Source: Acholeplasmataceae bacterium
Lineage (GTDB): Bacteria; Bacillota; Negativicutes; Acidaminococcales; Acidaminococcaceae
Direction: 5' to 3'
DNA: 22,232 nucleotides
Assembly (NCBI GenBank): GCA_012719555.1
Contig: JAAYAE010000397.1
Span: 1-22,232 of the forward strand
Positions 1-9,000 of this stretch are shown in pieces; position 1 is the stretch's first letter, and each line of letters starts with the position of its first letter. A program made the position numbers and the translations under genes. The notes under the pieces were generated by a model that saw nothing but the letters and a program-made list of their open reading frames with translations, did not search any database and was not told where the DNA came from.

Positions 1-613
1 CTATATTTGTGCGTGATTTCATTTCCAAGAAATCAGAAATAACGTTAGGCTCTACTCCGCGCTCTAACAATTCAGCAGCTGCCCTCATACTTGCGGCAGT
101 AGTATTAGAATATTTGAAAAATCCACAATCGGTAGCAATAGCTACATATAAACAAATAGACATAGCCAAAGTAATTTCTATCTGCATTTCTTTTTATAAT
201 GCAAACATCATTTCACCCGTAGCAGCAGCACTGGCATCTAGCCATATATAGTCTGCAAATTCATTATTAGATACATGGTGGTCAATGTTCAAAATCGGTG
301 CTTTAACACATTCTTCCACAATACCAATTCTATCCAAAGAACTGGAATCAACTATGACTAATAAATCTGCTTCATAGCTTTGTCCCTTTTTGGGATGGAC
401 GTATTCACCTATACCAGGCATAAAACTATAGGTGGATGCGATTTCATCATCCACCATAATTGTAACCTTTTTGCCGGTTTGCTTTAAACCTTCTGCTAGT
501 GCCAAAGTAGAACCCAATGTATCACCATCTGGGCTAACATGGCTAACTAAAATCAGGCTATTAGCCTTTTTTAAAATATCCAGAGCCTCATGGAGAGTAA
601 TTCTCTTACTCAT
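1..613 (-). pseudogene. nrnA: NrnA-type DHH phosphoesterase, interrupted by in-frame TAA and cut by window edge
   Basis: NrnA is a DHH/DHHA1 enzyme that degrades short oligoribonucleotides and dephosphorylates 3'-phosphoadenosine 5'-phosphate. The first part shows the HVSPDGDTLGS metal motif, a VIVDSSS strand and the diagnostic NIDHHVSN motif. The ATG at 613 overlaps the rbfA stop (ATGAGTAA) and has AAGGA seven bases upstream, so it is preferred over earlier in-frame starts. Codon 140 (194-196) is TAA. Translation past it in the same frame gives clear NrnA sequence, including LYVAIATDCGFFKYSNTT, and stays open to base 1. No indel is needed, so one substitution explains the break. An ATG at 185-187 lies two codons after the stop and could allow re-initiation. 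The C-terminal DHHA1 domain lies outside the window. Family identity is confident; whether the gene is dead, split or a sequencing error is not known. Confidence 0.82.
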
Positions 614-965
614 GATCAGGTCCTTCTTTCTTGATTTGATTAAGCAGTTCCTGAATATGTGAGCTGTATGCCATAGAGGTATCTTTACAAAGAGAGAGAA
701 TTGGAGCAACTCGCAGCCTAATTCTTTTAGCTATTTCAGAACGCATAAAACCTAGAGCCTTGTTTAATCCAATCCAGGCTTCTTTCTGTTCCTCTTCTGT
801 ACCATATAAACTCACATAAATTTTAGCATAACTCAAATCACCGCTAACTTCCACTTCTGTAACGGTAACGAACTTAACACGGGGATCTTTAATATCCTTC
901 AAAAGCATATTGCTAAGTTCTTGTTTAATTAATTCTTGCATTTTTTCTACTCGTAATCTTGCCAT
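606..965 (-). CDS. rbfA: 30S ribosome-binding factor A
   Basis: RbfA is a small KH-fold protein that binds the 30S subunit and assists late 16S rRNA maturation, especially at low temperature. The 119-residue product has the usual family length. It opens with the typical MARLRVEKMQELIKQEL helix, followed by IKDPRVKFVTVTEVEVSGDL, the most conserved stretch. The region after VAPILSL (KDTSMAYSSHIQELLNQI) matches the common family ending with a Ser-containing helix. The ATG at 965 has GAGGAG six bases upstream, and that Shine-Dalgarno sequence overlaps the infB stop codon. The 3' end overlaps nrnA by 8 bases. It sits in the infB-rbfA-nrnA part of the nusA operon, where it usually lies in Firmicutes. 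Confidence 0.95.
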   Translation of the reverse strand: MARLRVEKMQELIKQELSNMLLKDIKDPRVKFVTVTEVEVSGDLSYAKIYVSLYGTEEEQKEAWIGLNKALGFMRSEIAKRIRLRVAPILSLCKDTSMAYSSHIQELLNQIKKEGPDHE

Positions 966-975
966 TTATTTCTCC

Positions 976-3684
976 TCAGTCTACTACCACTTTTTCCATG
1001 ATAAAGACTTCTAATTGGTCGCCTTCTTTAATATCGCGATAGTTATCCAATGTTAAACCACATTCAAAACCAGTTTGAACTTCTTTCACATCATCTTTAA
1101 ATCTACGCAAGGACTCTATATCCCCTTCATGAATAACAACGCCATCACGAATGAGTCGAACCTTGGATGAGCTAGCAATCTTTCCGTCCAATACATAACA
1201 ACCTGCGATTGAAACTTTGGAAATAGTGATTACTTGACGTACCTCTACATGACCAATAATAACTTCTTTGAATTTAGGTGCAAGCATACCTTTTATTGCT
1301 GCTTCAACATCATTTAAAGCATCATAAATAACACGGTAAGTTCTAATATCTACTTTTTCATGATCAGCAGCTTTACGTGCATTGCTGTCCGGGCGTACAT
1401 TAAAGCCAATAACTAAAGCATTAGCAGCCGCAGCTAGCATAACGTCTGTTTCATTGATAGTACCAACACCGGAGTGTACAATTACAACTTTAACTTCCTC
1501 ATTTTTAATATTAACCAATGATTGTTTTAAAGCTTCAATAGTACCTTGTACATCGGCTTTTACAACAATGTTTAATTCTTTTAATTCACCCTCTTGGATT
1601 CTGCTGAAAATATCTTCCAAGGAAACTTTAGCCGCTTTATGAATTTCATCAGTCTTTTTCTTAGCAATACGTTTTTCTGCTACACTGCGTGCTATACGCT
1701 CCTCAGTAACGTCTAAAATATCACCGGCCATAGGAACATCATTAAGGCCTAAAACTTCAACGGGAGTAGAAGGCAAAGCCTTTTTCACTCTTTCTCCACG
1801 ATCGTTATTCATAGCACGTACCTTACCATAAGCTGTTCCTGCTAAAATGGTATCGCCAACTTTTAAAGTTCCACGAGAAATTAAAACTGTAGCGACCGGA
1901 CCGCGTCCTTTATCAAGTTGTGCTTCAATAATAGTACCATGTGCCGGCAAGTTCGGATTAGCTTTTAATTCTTGTACTTCAGCGACTAGAAGAATCATTT
2001 CCAGCAATTCGGAAATACCTGTTTTCTTATGAGCAGAAACCGGTACCATAATAGTATCGCCGCCCCAATCTTCAGGAATTAACTCATGCTCTGAAAGTTG
2101 TTGTTTAACAAACTCAATGTTAGAGCCTTCTTTATCGATTTTATTGATAGCAACGATAATTGGCACCTTTGCTGCCTTAGCATGGTTAATAGCCTCCAAA
2201 GTTTGTGGCATAACGCCATCATCAGCAGCTACAACTAGAATGGCAACATCTGTTACCTGCGCTCCACGGGCACGCATAGCAGTAAATGCCTCATGTCCCG
2301 GTGTATCCAAGAAAACAATTGGTTTTCCCTGACACATTACTTTGTACGCACCAATATGTTGGGTAATTCCCCCCGCTTCACGTGCCGTAACATTTGCTTT
2401 ACGAATAGCGTCTAACAAGGAAGTCTTACCGTGATCGACATGTCCCATAACTGTTACTACAGGAGGACGTGGAACACGTAGAGCTGGATCATCTTCCACT
2501 TCAGGTACTTCTGTAGGATCTTCTTCAGGTGGTAATTCTCCCACCTCAACCTTGAATTCACTGCCCACAAGTACAGCGGTATCATGATCAATATCTTGAT
2601 TAATAGTAACCATAACGCCCAACAGGAATAATGCCTTAATAACTTCGCTAACTTCCCGCTTAATTAATTGAGCGAAAACTTTAACATTAATACTGTCACC
2701 AACCTGCACGCTAGTAGGCCTATTAATTTCTACTACAGGTCTTAATACTTGATTATTGTTTTGAGTATTATTTTGAGTACTGCTGCGTTTATTATTACGC
2801 CCCATATGGTTATTATTCCGATTAGGTCGGCTTCCTCTTTGTGCATAGCTTCCCTGTGGTTTTTTATCGTGGGTAAAGTTTTTACCACGATGTCCCATTT
2901 CCTTACCAGCATGTGGGCTATTAATATCTACCGGAGGTTTTTCAACTACAACCGGTTTTTTAAAACCTTGGTTACCCTGACCACCTGGTCTTGATTGGTA
3001 ACCGCCTTGTCCTTGGGGACGTTGTCCTTGACCCTGAGGTCTTGACTGATAACCACCGGTGCCTTGGGGACGTGATTGAAAACCTGTTCCTTGAGGACGA
3101 GTTCCCTGTCCTTGAGGACGTGATTGGAATCCAGTTCCTTGTGGACGAGTTCCTTGTCCTTGAGGTTTTCCTTGATAGCCAGTACCTTGCGGTCTTGGAC
3201 TTTGCTGACGTGGTTGATAGCCTTGTCCTTGTGGCCTTGGTTGTGAATCCTGACCGGGAGTACCCGTTCCACTAACAGGTGACCTATGAATAATAATTTT
3301 AGGTTTTACAACAGTTGTAGCTGTTGCTGTTTTTTCCACTGTTACTTGTGCCACAGTTGCAGATTTTGTTGCAATTTCAGTGGTTGCTTTCTCAGGCATT
3401 TTGCCTTCCTGCCTTGGACTTGACTTAATTTCTTGTCTTGGTGCAGCCTTAGTTTCTTCTTTAGTTATCGTATGCTTTTCCTCGCGCTTCGCTACTACCT
3501 TTTGTCCGGTAGTCGTAGTTTTTCTTTTTTTACCAAATTCATTAACAATCATATCATGTACTTTATCATCCACAGAACTCATGTGACTCTTGACTTCCAC
3601 TTTGTGCCCGGATAAAAATTCCAGTACTTTTTTACTATCTACATCAAATTCTTTTGCAATCTCATAAATTCTATGTTTAACCAT
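976..3684 (-). CDS. infB: Translation initiation factor IF-2
   Basis: IF-2 is the GTPase that brings initiator fMet-tRNA to the 30S subunit and promotes 50S joining. The 902-residue product starts with an IF2_N helical module (KHRIYEIAKEFDVDSKKVLEF), followed by a Lys/Glu/Thr-rich linker. Residues about 146-233 form a Gly/Gln/Pro/Arg repeat, and a second IF2_N module lies near 330-385. The G domain shows G1 GHVDHGKT (about 413), G2 GGITQHIG, G3 DTPGHEAF (about 459), G4 NKID (about 511) and a VSAHKKTG G5. Domains II-IV follow, ending in EVFIMEKVVVD. The ATG at 3684 has GGAG eight bases upstream. An in-frame GTG at 3690 is only two bases from that GGAG and is rejected. The gene follows ylxQ by 17 bases, and its TGA stop overlaps the rbfA ribosome-binding site. 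Confidence 0.97.
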   Translation of the reverse strand: MVKHRIYEIAKEFDVDSKKVLEFLSGHKVEVKSHMSSVDDKVHDMIVNEFGKKRKTTTTGQKVVAKREEKHTITKEETKAAPRQEIKSSPRQEGKMPEKATTEIATKSATVAQVTVEKTATATTVVKPKIIIHRSPVSGTGTPGQDSQPRPQGQGYQPRQQSPRPQGTGYQGKPQGQGTRPQGTGFQSRPQGQGTRPQGTGFQSRPQGTGGYQSRPQGQGQRPQGQGGYQSRPGGQGNQGFKKPVVVEKPPVDINSPHAGKEMGHRGKNFTHDKKPQGSYAQRGSRPNRNNNHMGRNNKRSSTQNNTQNNNQVLRPVVEINRPTSVQVGDSINVKVFAQLIKREVSEVIKALFLLGVMVTINQDIDHDTAVLVGSEFKVEVGELPPEEDPTEVPEVEDDPALRVPRPPVVTVMGHVDHGKTSLLDAIRKANVTAREAGGITQHIGAYKVMCQGKPIVFLDTPGHEAFTAMRARGAQVTDVAILVVAADDGVMPQTLEAINHAKAAKVPIIVAINKIDKEGSNIEFVKQQLSEHELIPEDWGGDTIMVPVSAHKKTGISELLEMILLVAEVQELKANPNLPAHGTIIEAQLDKGRGPVATVLISRGTLKVGDTILAGTAYGKVRAMNNDRGERVKKALPSTPVEVLGLNDVPMAGDILDVTEERIARSVAEKRIAKKKTDEIHKAAKVSLEDIFSRIQEGELKELNIVVKADVQGTIEALKQSLVNIKNEEVKVVIVHSGVGTINETDVMLAAAANALVIGFNVRPDSNARKAADHEKVDIRTYRVIYDALNDVEAAIKGMLAPKFKEVIIGHVEVRQVITISKVSIAGCYVLDGKIASSSKVRLIRDGVVIHEGDIESLRRFKDDVKEVQTGFECGLTLDNYRDIKEGDQLEVFIMEKVVVD
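2985..3245 (-). repeat. In-gene tandem repeat coding a Gly/Gln/Pro/Arg linker of IF-2
   Basis: This stretch of infB is made of imperfect tandem units coding RPQGTGFQS, RPQGQGT, RPQGTGGYQS and related forms. On the plus strand it reads as repeated blocks around CCTTGAGGACG and CCTTGTGGACG. It lies in the interdomain linker between the two IF2_N modules, which varies in length and composition among bacteria. The DNA repeats invite slippage, but units differ in codon use, so they are not freshly copied. Residues 146-233 are predicted disordered and positively charged, which is compatible with RNA contact. Confidence 0.85.
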
Positions 3685-3701
3685 CCACACAACTCCATAA
3701 C

Positions 3702-3998
3702 TTATTTCAAAATCATCTTAACAAAATTGTTATCGATAATAGCGACAGCCGTTCTTTGAGCTTTGCCAATAGCCGAGCCCAACCTCTGTCTATCTAGAAC
3801 TTCAATAAACGGAACATGGTAATCTTGGCACATATAAACCAAATCTTTTTTTGAATTTTCCGCAGCATCTGCCGCCAATAGTAGTAACTTAACCTTACCA
3901 TTTTTGATAGCTGATCTCACGGCAAAATCTCCGGAAGCAGTTTTTCCTGCCTTTTGTGCCAAACCTAAAGAAAAAAGCAAACTTTGCTCTTCTATCAT
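3702..3998 (-). CDS. ylxQ: YlxQ, L7Ae-family ribosomal-like protein
   Basis: This is a 98-residue L7Ae/L30e-type protein. Family members bind kink-turn RNA, and YlxQ is found in the nusA operon of most Firmicutes. Supporting sequence is SLLFSLGLAQKAGKTASGDF at the N terminus, KLLLLAADAAENSKKDL in the middle, and the C-terminal RQRLGSAIGKAQRTAVAI block. The start is the ATG at 3998. Its ATGA overlaps the ylxR stop, and GAGGAG lies about eight bases upstream. An upstream in-frame start at 4028 would extend into ylxR without a better ribosome-binding site. The precise role in this organism is unknown. Position between ylxR and infB supports a role in RNA metabolism. Confidence 0.9.
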   Translation of the reverse strand: MIEEQSLLFSLGLAQKAGKTASGDFAVRSAIKNGKVKLLLLAADAAENSKKDLVYMCQDYHVPFIEVLDRQRLGSAIGKAQRTAVAIIDNNFVKMILK

Positions 3999-4258
3999 TC
4001 CGCCAACTCCTCTAGAATCTTTGCACAAACCTCCGCGCTGAGCTTTACCCCCAAAGCCTTTTCCAACGCTTTAGCTGATATTGCTTTAGCAGCACAAGCT
4101 CTACTTTGGCAAACATATGCCCCACGTCCGGGTTTTTTCCCTGTTTTATCTACTGATACAGCTCCCTCAGGAGATCTGACTACCCTAATTAGTTCTTTCT
4201 TTTCTTTCATTTCACCGCAGCCAAGACATTTGCGTTGAGGAACTTTCCTAACTTTCAT
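3995..4258 (-). CDS. ylxR: YlxR (RnpM-type) RNA-binding protein
   Basis: This 87-residue protein of the YlxR/DUF448 family carries the family hallmarks RKCLGCGEMKEKKELIRVV near the N terminus and KKPGRGAYVC in the middle, then a C-terminal helix (AISAKALEKALGVKL). The family is a small RNA-binding protein of the nusA operon, and the Bacillus homologue has been linked to modulation of RNase P. The start ATG at 4258 overlaps the nusA stop in an ATGA junction. The stop overlaps ylxQ in another ATGA junction, so nusA-ylxR-ylxQ should be translationally coupled. Identity is firm; function in this organism is taken from the family. Confidence 0.92.
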   Translation of the reverse strand: MKVRKVPQRKCLGCGEMKEKKELIRVVRSPEGAVSVDKTGKKPGRGAYVCQSRACAAKAISAKALEKALGVKLSAEVCAKILEELAE

Positions 4259-5406
4259 CCCTTATCACTACCTTCATTACCGGGTGTCTCAATCACAGAA
4301 TCCTTGGCAGCTTCCGCACTTGGTGCATGGGTGCTTTCAACAGAATCATCAGCGTATTCTAACTCGCCTGTTGCCAAGGCCTGGGTTTCACTCTTAATAT
4401 CTATTTTCCAGCCGGTTAGCTTTGCAGCCAACCGAGCGTTTTGCCCTTCTTTACCAATAGCCAATGACAATTGATAGTCCGGAACAATAACACGGCATAT
4501 CTTTTCATTTTCGTCAGCTACTGCAACAATAACCTTGGAAGGAGAAAGGGCATTTGCCACATATTCCTCTGGGTCTGCGCTGTATTTTACTATATCAATT
4601 TTTTCACCACGCAACTCGTCCACAATGGTGCGAACTCGCATGCCTTTTTGTCCAACGCAGGCTCCAACAGGATCCACATTGTGATCATTACTAAAAACAG
4701 CTATTTTAGAACGCATACCCGGTTCTCTGGCCACTGACTTAATCTCTACAGTGCCATCTTGAATCTCAGAAACTTCTAGTTCGAACAAACGGCGTAAAAG
4801 TCCGGGATGTGTTCTTGATAAAACAATTTGTGGTCCCTTTGTTGTTTTCTTGACCTCAACAATATAAGATTTTATTCTATCATGATGCTGATATATTTCT
4901 CCCGGTATTTGCTCGTTAGGAAGCAATATGGCTTCAGCACTTCCCAAGTCCACATAAACATTATGACCTTCAACTCTTTGGACAATACCATTAACGATAT
5001 CATTTTCACGGCTGGAATATTTTTCATAAACCATTCCGCGTTCTGCTTCACGGATACGCTGTACAATTACTTGTTTAGCATTTTGTGCGGCAATACGTCC
5101 AAAATCTTTAGGAGTTACTTCTTCTTCCATAACGTCATCCAATTGATACATGGCGTTAACTTTTCTAGCATCTTCCAAACTCATTTCCTGTGTGGAATCT
5201 TCTACCTTTTCAACTATAGTCTTTCTGGCAAAAACATGTATTTCTCCATTATCTTTGTTCAAAGTAACTCGTACTTTTTGAGATGAGCCAAAATTTTTCT
5301 TATACGCGGTAATTAAAGCTTCTTCAACAGCGTTATATAGTACCTCCGGTAAAATCCCCTTCTCGGCGCCCAACTGAGCGATGGCTTTCACAAAATCTGC
5401 ATTCAC
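4255..5406 (-). CDS. nusA: Transcription termination/antitermination factor NusA
   Basis: NusA binds RNA polymerase and nascent RNA and affects pausing, termination and antitermination. The 383-residue protein has an N-terminal polymerase-binding domain (about 1-130, ending MVYEKYSSREND) and an S1 domain (about 135-200, NGIVQRVEGHNVYVDLG). KH1 contains VGACVGQKGMRVRTI and KH2 contains LAIGKEGQNARLAAKLTGWK. A short acidic, Ser-rich tail ends the protein. The proteobacterial C-terminal acidic repeats are absent, as is usual in Firmicutes. The start is GTG at 5406, with GGAGGA and an eight-base spacer. The nearby ATG at 5402 is out of frame. It follows rimP by 24 bases and overlaps ylxR. Confidence 0.97.
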   Translation of the reverse strand: MNADFVKAIAQLGAEKGILPEVLYNAVEEALITAYKKNFGSSQKVRVTLNKDNGEIHVFARKTIVEKVEDSTQEMSLEDARKVNAMYQLDDVMEEEVTPKDFGRIAAQNAKQVIVQRIREAERGMVYEKYSSRENDIVNGIVQRVEGHNVYVDLGSAEAILLPNEQIPGEIYQHHDRIKSYIVEVKKTTKGPQIVLSRTHPGLLRRLFELEVSEIQDGTVEIKSVAREPGMRSKIAVFSNDHNVDPVGACVGQKGMRVRTIVDELRGEKIDIVKYSADPEEYVANALSPSKVIVAVADENEKICRVIVPDYQLSLAIGKEGQNARLAAKLTGWKIDIKSETQALATGELEYADDSVESTHAPSAEAAKDSVIETPGNEGSDKG

Positions 5407-5430
5407 TTAACAATTCCTCCTTAACCGTTT

Positions 5431-5889
5431 TCAAAACTCTATATGTGGTCTAATACTGGCAACAGCTTTGCGTTCCAGCTCAATTTCTTTTTCTTCAACA
5501 ATAAGACTAATTAGCATATCGCTATGACTGCTTAAAACACCCACAAATTCTTTCTTTCCATCTAGCGGCGCAAAAAGTTGTACATCAACCATCTTGCCAT
5601 AATTATTTTGAAAATCCTTATCCTTTTTTAATGGCCTATCTATCCCTGGGGATGATACCTCCAAATAATACTTTTCTTTAATAGGATCGCGCTCATCCAA
5701 AACCTTAGTTAATTTACTACTTACAACAGAACAATCATCAATATCAATTCCACCCGGTTTGTTAATATAAATTCTCAAGAACCAATCTTTTTCCCTTATA
5801 TATTCCACATCTACCAGCTCTAGACCATGCTCTTTGACTATAGGTTCTGCCATTTCAGTAATCAATTCAACTAGTTTTTTATTGTCCAC
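5431..5889 (-). CDS. rimP: Ribosome maturation factor RimP
   Basis: RimP is needed for 30S maturation and binds free 30S subunits. The product matches the family throughout: EPIVKEHGLELVDVEYIREK, then WFLRIYINKPGGIDIDDC, and the signature YYLEVSSPGIDRPLKK, with a C-terminal Sm-like domain. An ATG at 5904 is in frame but lacks a ribosome-binding site. The GTG at 5889 has GGGGGTGA (5895-5902), which pairs across the anti-Shine-Dalgarno with one wobble, at good spacing. It gives a 152-residue protein beginning in the usual register, so I prefer it. It is first in the rimP-nusA-ylxR-ylxQ-infB-rbfA-nrnA run, downstream of its own promoter and leader hairpin. Confidence 0.94.
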   Translation of the reverse strand: MDNKKLVELITEMAEPIVKEHGLELVDVEYIREKDWFLRIYINKPGGIDIDDCSVVSSKLTKVLDERDPIKEKYYLEVSSPGIDRPLKKDKDFQNNYGKMVDVQLFAPLDGKKEFVGVLSSHSDMLISLIVEEKEIELERKAVASIRPHIEF

Positions 5890-5894
5890 TTTCC

Positions 5895-5902
5895 TCACCC
5901 CC
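5895..5902 (-). promoter_or_regulatory. Ribosome-binding site that sets the rimP GTG start
   Basis: On the minus strand this reads GGGGGTGA, matching the full GGAGGTGA Shine-Dalgarno core with one G in place of A that can still pair by wobble. It lies five bases before GTG at 5889 and inside the first codons of the alternative ATG reading. This is the main reason for choosing the GTG start of rimP. Confidence 0.6.
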
Positions 5903-5925
5903 ATATAAATTGTTCTTAGTAAACG

Positions 5926-5952
5926 AAAGAGCGGGTGCTATACCCACTCTCT
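5926..5952 (-). terminator. Leader hairpin before rimP: polC terminator and/or attenuator
   Basis: As minus-strand RNA this forms an 11-bp stem (arms 5942-5952 and 5926-5936, including U-G pairs) around a five-base loop, followed by the U-rich UCUUUCGUUU. It could end transcripts from polC. It also lies downstream of the promoter at 5981-6009, so it is inside the rimP-nusA leader and could act as an attenuator. The U-tract is interrupted, so termination would probably be partial. Confidence 0.55.
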
Positions 5953-5980
5953 TAGATACAAACATAAAATTTCTGTATAT

Positions 5981-6009
5981 ATTATAACACTATTATTATC
6001 TTTACGCAA
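5981..6009 (-). promoter_or_regulatory. Sigma-A-type promoter for rimP-nusA-infB operon
   Basis: On the minus strand the -35 box TTGCGT (6004-6009) is separated by exactly 17 bases from a consensus -10 box TATAAT (5981-5986). It begins 18 bases after the polC stop and would start RNA near 5974, giving a leader of about 85 bases before rimP. The -35 box is a partial match; the -10 box is perfect. Confidence 0.65.
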
Positions 6010-6027
6010 TATTCCTTCTATATTATG

Positions 6028-9000
6028 TTAAAATAACTCAATTTGGTCTGTAGCAGGCAATTCATCTAGTATTCCTAGCTCTGCCAAGGCCTCTACAACA
6101 GCATTGCCTATCTTTGCTCTCGTACGTAAATCTTCCCTGGAAATGAAGGGACCGTTTTCTCTAGCCTTAGCTATACCGTCGGCTGCAACGTCACCAATAC
6201 CTGCCAGTGCTCCTAAAGGCGGTAGCAATCCCTTATCCGTTACAATAAATCTATGTGCGTCTGAGCGATACAAATCAATGTTTTCAAACTCATAACCTCT
6301 TGCCAACATTTCTATAACTAATTCCATGTAAGTAGCAGTATCTTTTTCGTTGACCTTAGCTTTTTTATTTTGTGCATAAACATCTTTAATATAGCGCTTC
6401 ATAAAATCTTTACCCTTATGTACTAACGCATAATCAAATTTTGGTGCTCTAATAGAAAAATATGCGGCGTAAAACTCCTTGGGATGATGAACCTTACAAT
6501 AGGCTATACGATAGGCTGATATAACATAAGCAACAGCATGAGCTTTTGGAAATAAATATTGTACTGTTTTACAGGATTTAATATACCAATCAGGTACGTG
6601 TGCTTTCTCTAGAGCGGCCATTTGCTCATCGCTTAGCCCATTTTTATGAGCCTTACCCTTACGGCAAGTTTCCATAATACTAAATGCTATACTTGGTTCT
6701 ACCCCTTTATTAATGAGTGAGGTCATAATATCATCACGCGTAGAAATAGTATCTTCCGTGGGTTTACCTTCCTTTATCAATTCCTGAGCATTATTTAACC
6801 AAACATCGGTACCATGGGAATAACCGGAAATACGTAGCAAGTCACTGAAATTCTTAGGTTGTACATCGTAGATCATCTGCCTTACAAATTGTGTCCCACA
6901 TTCCGGGATACCAAAGGTCCCAACCTCACTGCCAATTTCTTCCGGCGTTACCCCTAACGCTTTTGTATTTTGAAATAAAGACATAGTTTCCGGATCACCA
7001 ATAGGAATTGTTTTAATATCAATGTTTAGCATTGTTTCCAACATTTTAATTACAGTCGGATCATCATGGCCCAGAATGTCTAATTTAACCAAGCGGTCAT
7101 TAATTGAATGATAATCAAAATGCGTTGTAATAATACCACTTGAAGCATCATCTGCCGGATATTGTACAGGAGTAATATAGTGTATATCCAAATTACGCGG
7201 CAAAACCATAATACCCCCCGGATGCTGACCTGTAGTCCTTTTTACATCTACCAATCCCGGAATCATTCCTTCTACAAAAGCATTCCTGACATGCCGTCCT
7301 TTTCCATCAAAATACTTTTTAACATAACCATAAGCGGTTTTCGCAGCTATTGTGCCCAAAGTTCCCGCACGAAAAACATTGTCTCGTCCAAACAATTCCT
7401 CCGTATATTTATGGGCCTGAGGTTGGTATTCACCAGAAAAATTTAAGTCAATATCCGGAACCTTTTCGCCATGGAAACCCATAAAAACAGCAAAAGGAAT
7501 ATCATGACCATCCCGCACCATTTCACTACCACATTCGGGACACATTTTAACCGGCAAATCAAATCCGGAACTAACACTACCATCTTCAAAGAACTCACTA
7601 TGGTAGCACTTAGGGCAACAATAATGAGGTTTCAAAGGATTAACTTCAGTGATATTTAACATAGTTGCTACCAAAGATGACCCTACTGAACCACGTGACC
7701 CAACCATATAGCCATCATCATTGGATTTTTTTACCAATAAATGGGCAATATAATATAAGACTGCAAAACCATTACCAATAATAGAGTTTAGCTCTAATTT
7801 CAACCGTTCTTCCACAATAGTTGGAAGTTCCGGCCCATAGAGTTCGTGAGCTTTATCATAGGTCATATCTTTAATTTTCTTTTCCGCTCCCGGAATAATT
7901 GGTGAATATAACTGATCTCTATCCGGAACCGGTTTGAAACTATCTATTTTTTCATTAATGAGATTCGGATTTGTAACAACCGTCTCATATGCTTTTTCCT
8001 GACCTAAATAATTAAATTCAGCTAGCATTTCTTCCGTAGTTCGTAAAAACAAAGGTGGTTGATCCTCAGCATCACTATAACCTTGCCCAGCCTGTAAAAT
8101 TTTGCGAATATCGGCATCCTCCGGATTGAGAAAATGCACATCACAAGTAGCAACCGTTAATTTTCCTAGTTCTTTGCTAATATCATATATACACTTATTA
8201 ATGTTTTCCAAATCTTCTTTAGTCGTTATATTAGGGTACTTTTCTTCCCGAATTAAATACTGATTGTTACCTGTAGGCTGAATTTCCAGGTAATCATAAA
8301 ATTTAGCAATTTCTAAAAGTTCATCGTGACTTGCACCATTAATGATAGCTTGAAATAATTCACCGGCGGCACACGCAGAACCAATAATCAATCCTTCGCG
8401 ATATTGTTCAATCAAAGCTCTTGTCATGCGTGGTCTTGCTGGTTTTCCACCAAAGAACTGTAAATGTGACATGGAAATTAATCGATAAAGATTACGTAAG
8501 CCCTCAGCAGTCTTCGCCAAAATAATAATGTGATAAGTTTTTTTGACATTTTCATCCGGCCACAAATAACCTTCCACACCAAATATTAATTTAAAGTCTT
8601 TGCCTGCTACTTCATCATAAGCAAAGGGGAATGCCTGTACCACTCCGTGATCAGTCAGTGCTAATGCCTTGTGCCCCCAGCGCATAGCAGTTTTCACTAA
8701 CTCTTTGATTGGTGTAACCGCATCCAATTTGCTCATTTTTGTATGACAATGCAATTCCACTCGTTTTACTGCAGAATTATCCATGCGTTCTTCTTTTTGC
8801 ATTAGTGTAATACTACGAATATCAGTCATTACCGCTTCGTCATTTTCGAACTTATCTATCCTAACGTTGCCCATAAAGCACACATTAGAACCTTCCGGCA
8901 TCTTCGCCATGAATGCTTTGCACTCGGCCAAATTTTTAGACAGCTCATCTTTATTTTTACCTTCACCAAAGCGCTTTTTAGCCACAAGACCATCCGTCTT

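Noticed and set aside
2985..3245. CRISPR-like direct repeats
   Set aside because: Units are coding, imperfect, contiguous and lack unique spacers of constant length.
2946..3272. Alternative-frame open frames over the repeat of infB on both strands
   Set aside because: They are by-products of the repetitive DNA; the infB frame has clear domain continuity across the region.
3685..3690. GTG start of infB two codons upstream
   Set aside because: Only two bases separate it from GGAG, while the ATG at 3684 has an eight-base spacer.
4828..5286. Plus-strand open frame of 152 codons
   Set aside because: It is antisense to nusA, its product is rich in Phe/Ile/Asn/Tyr with no family pattern, and it has no ribosome-binding site.
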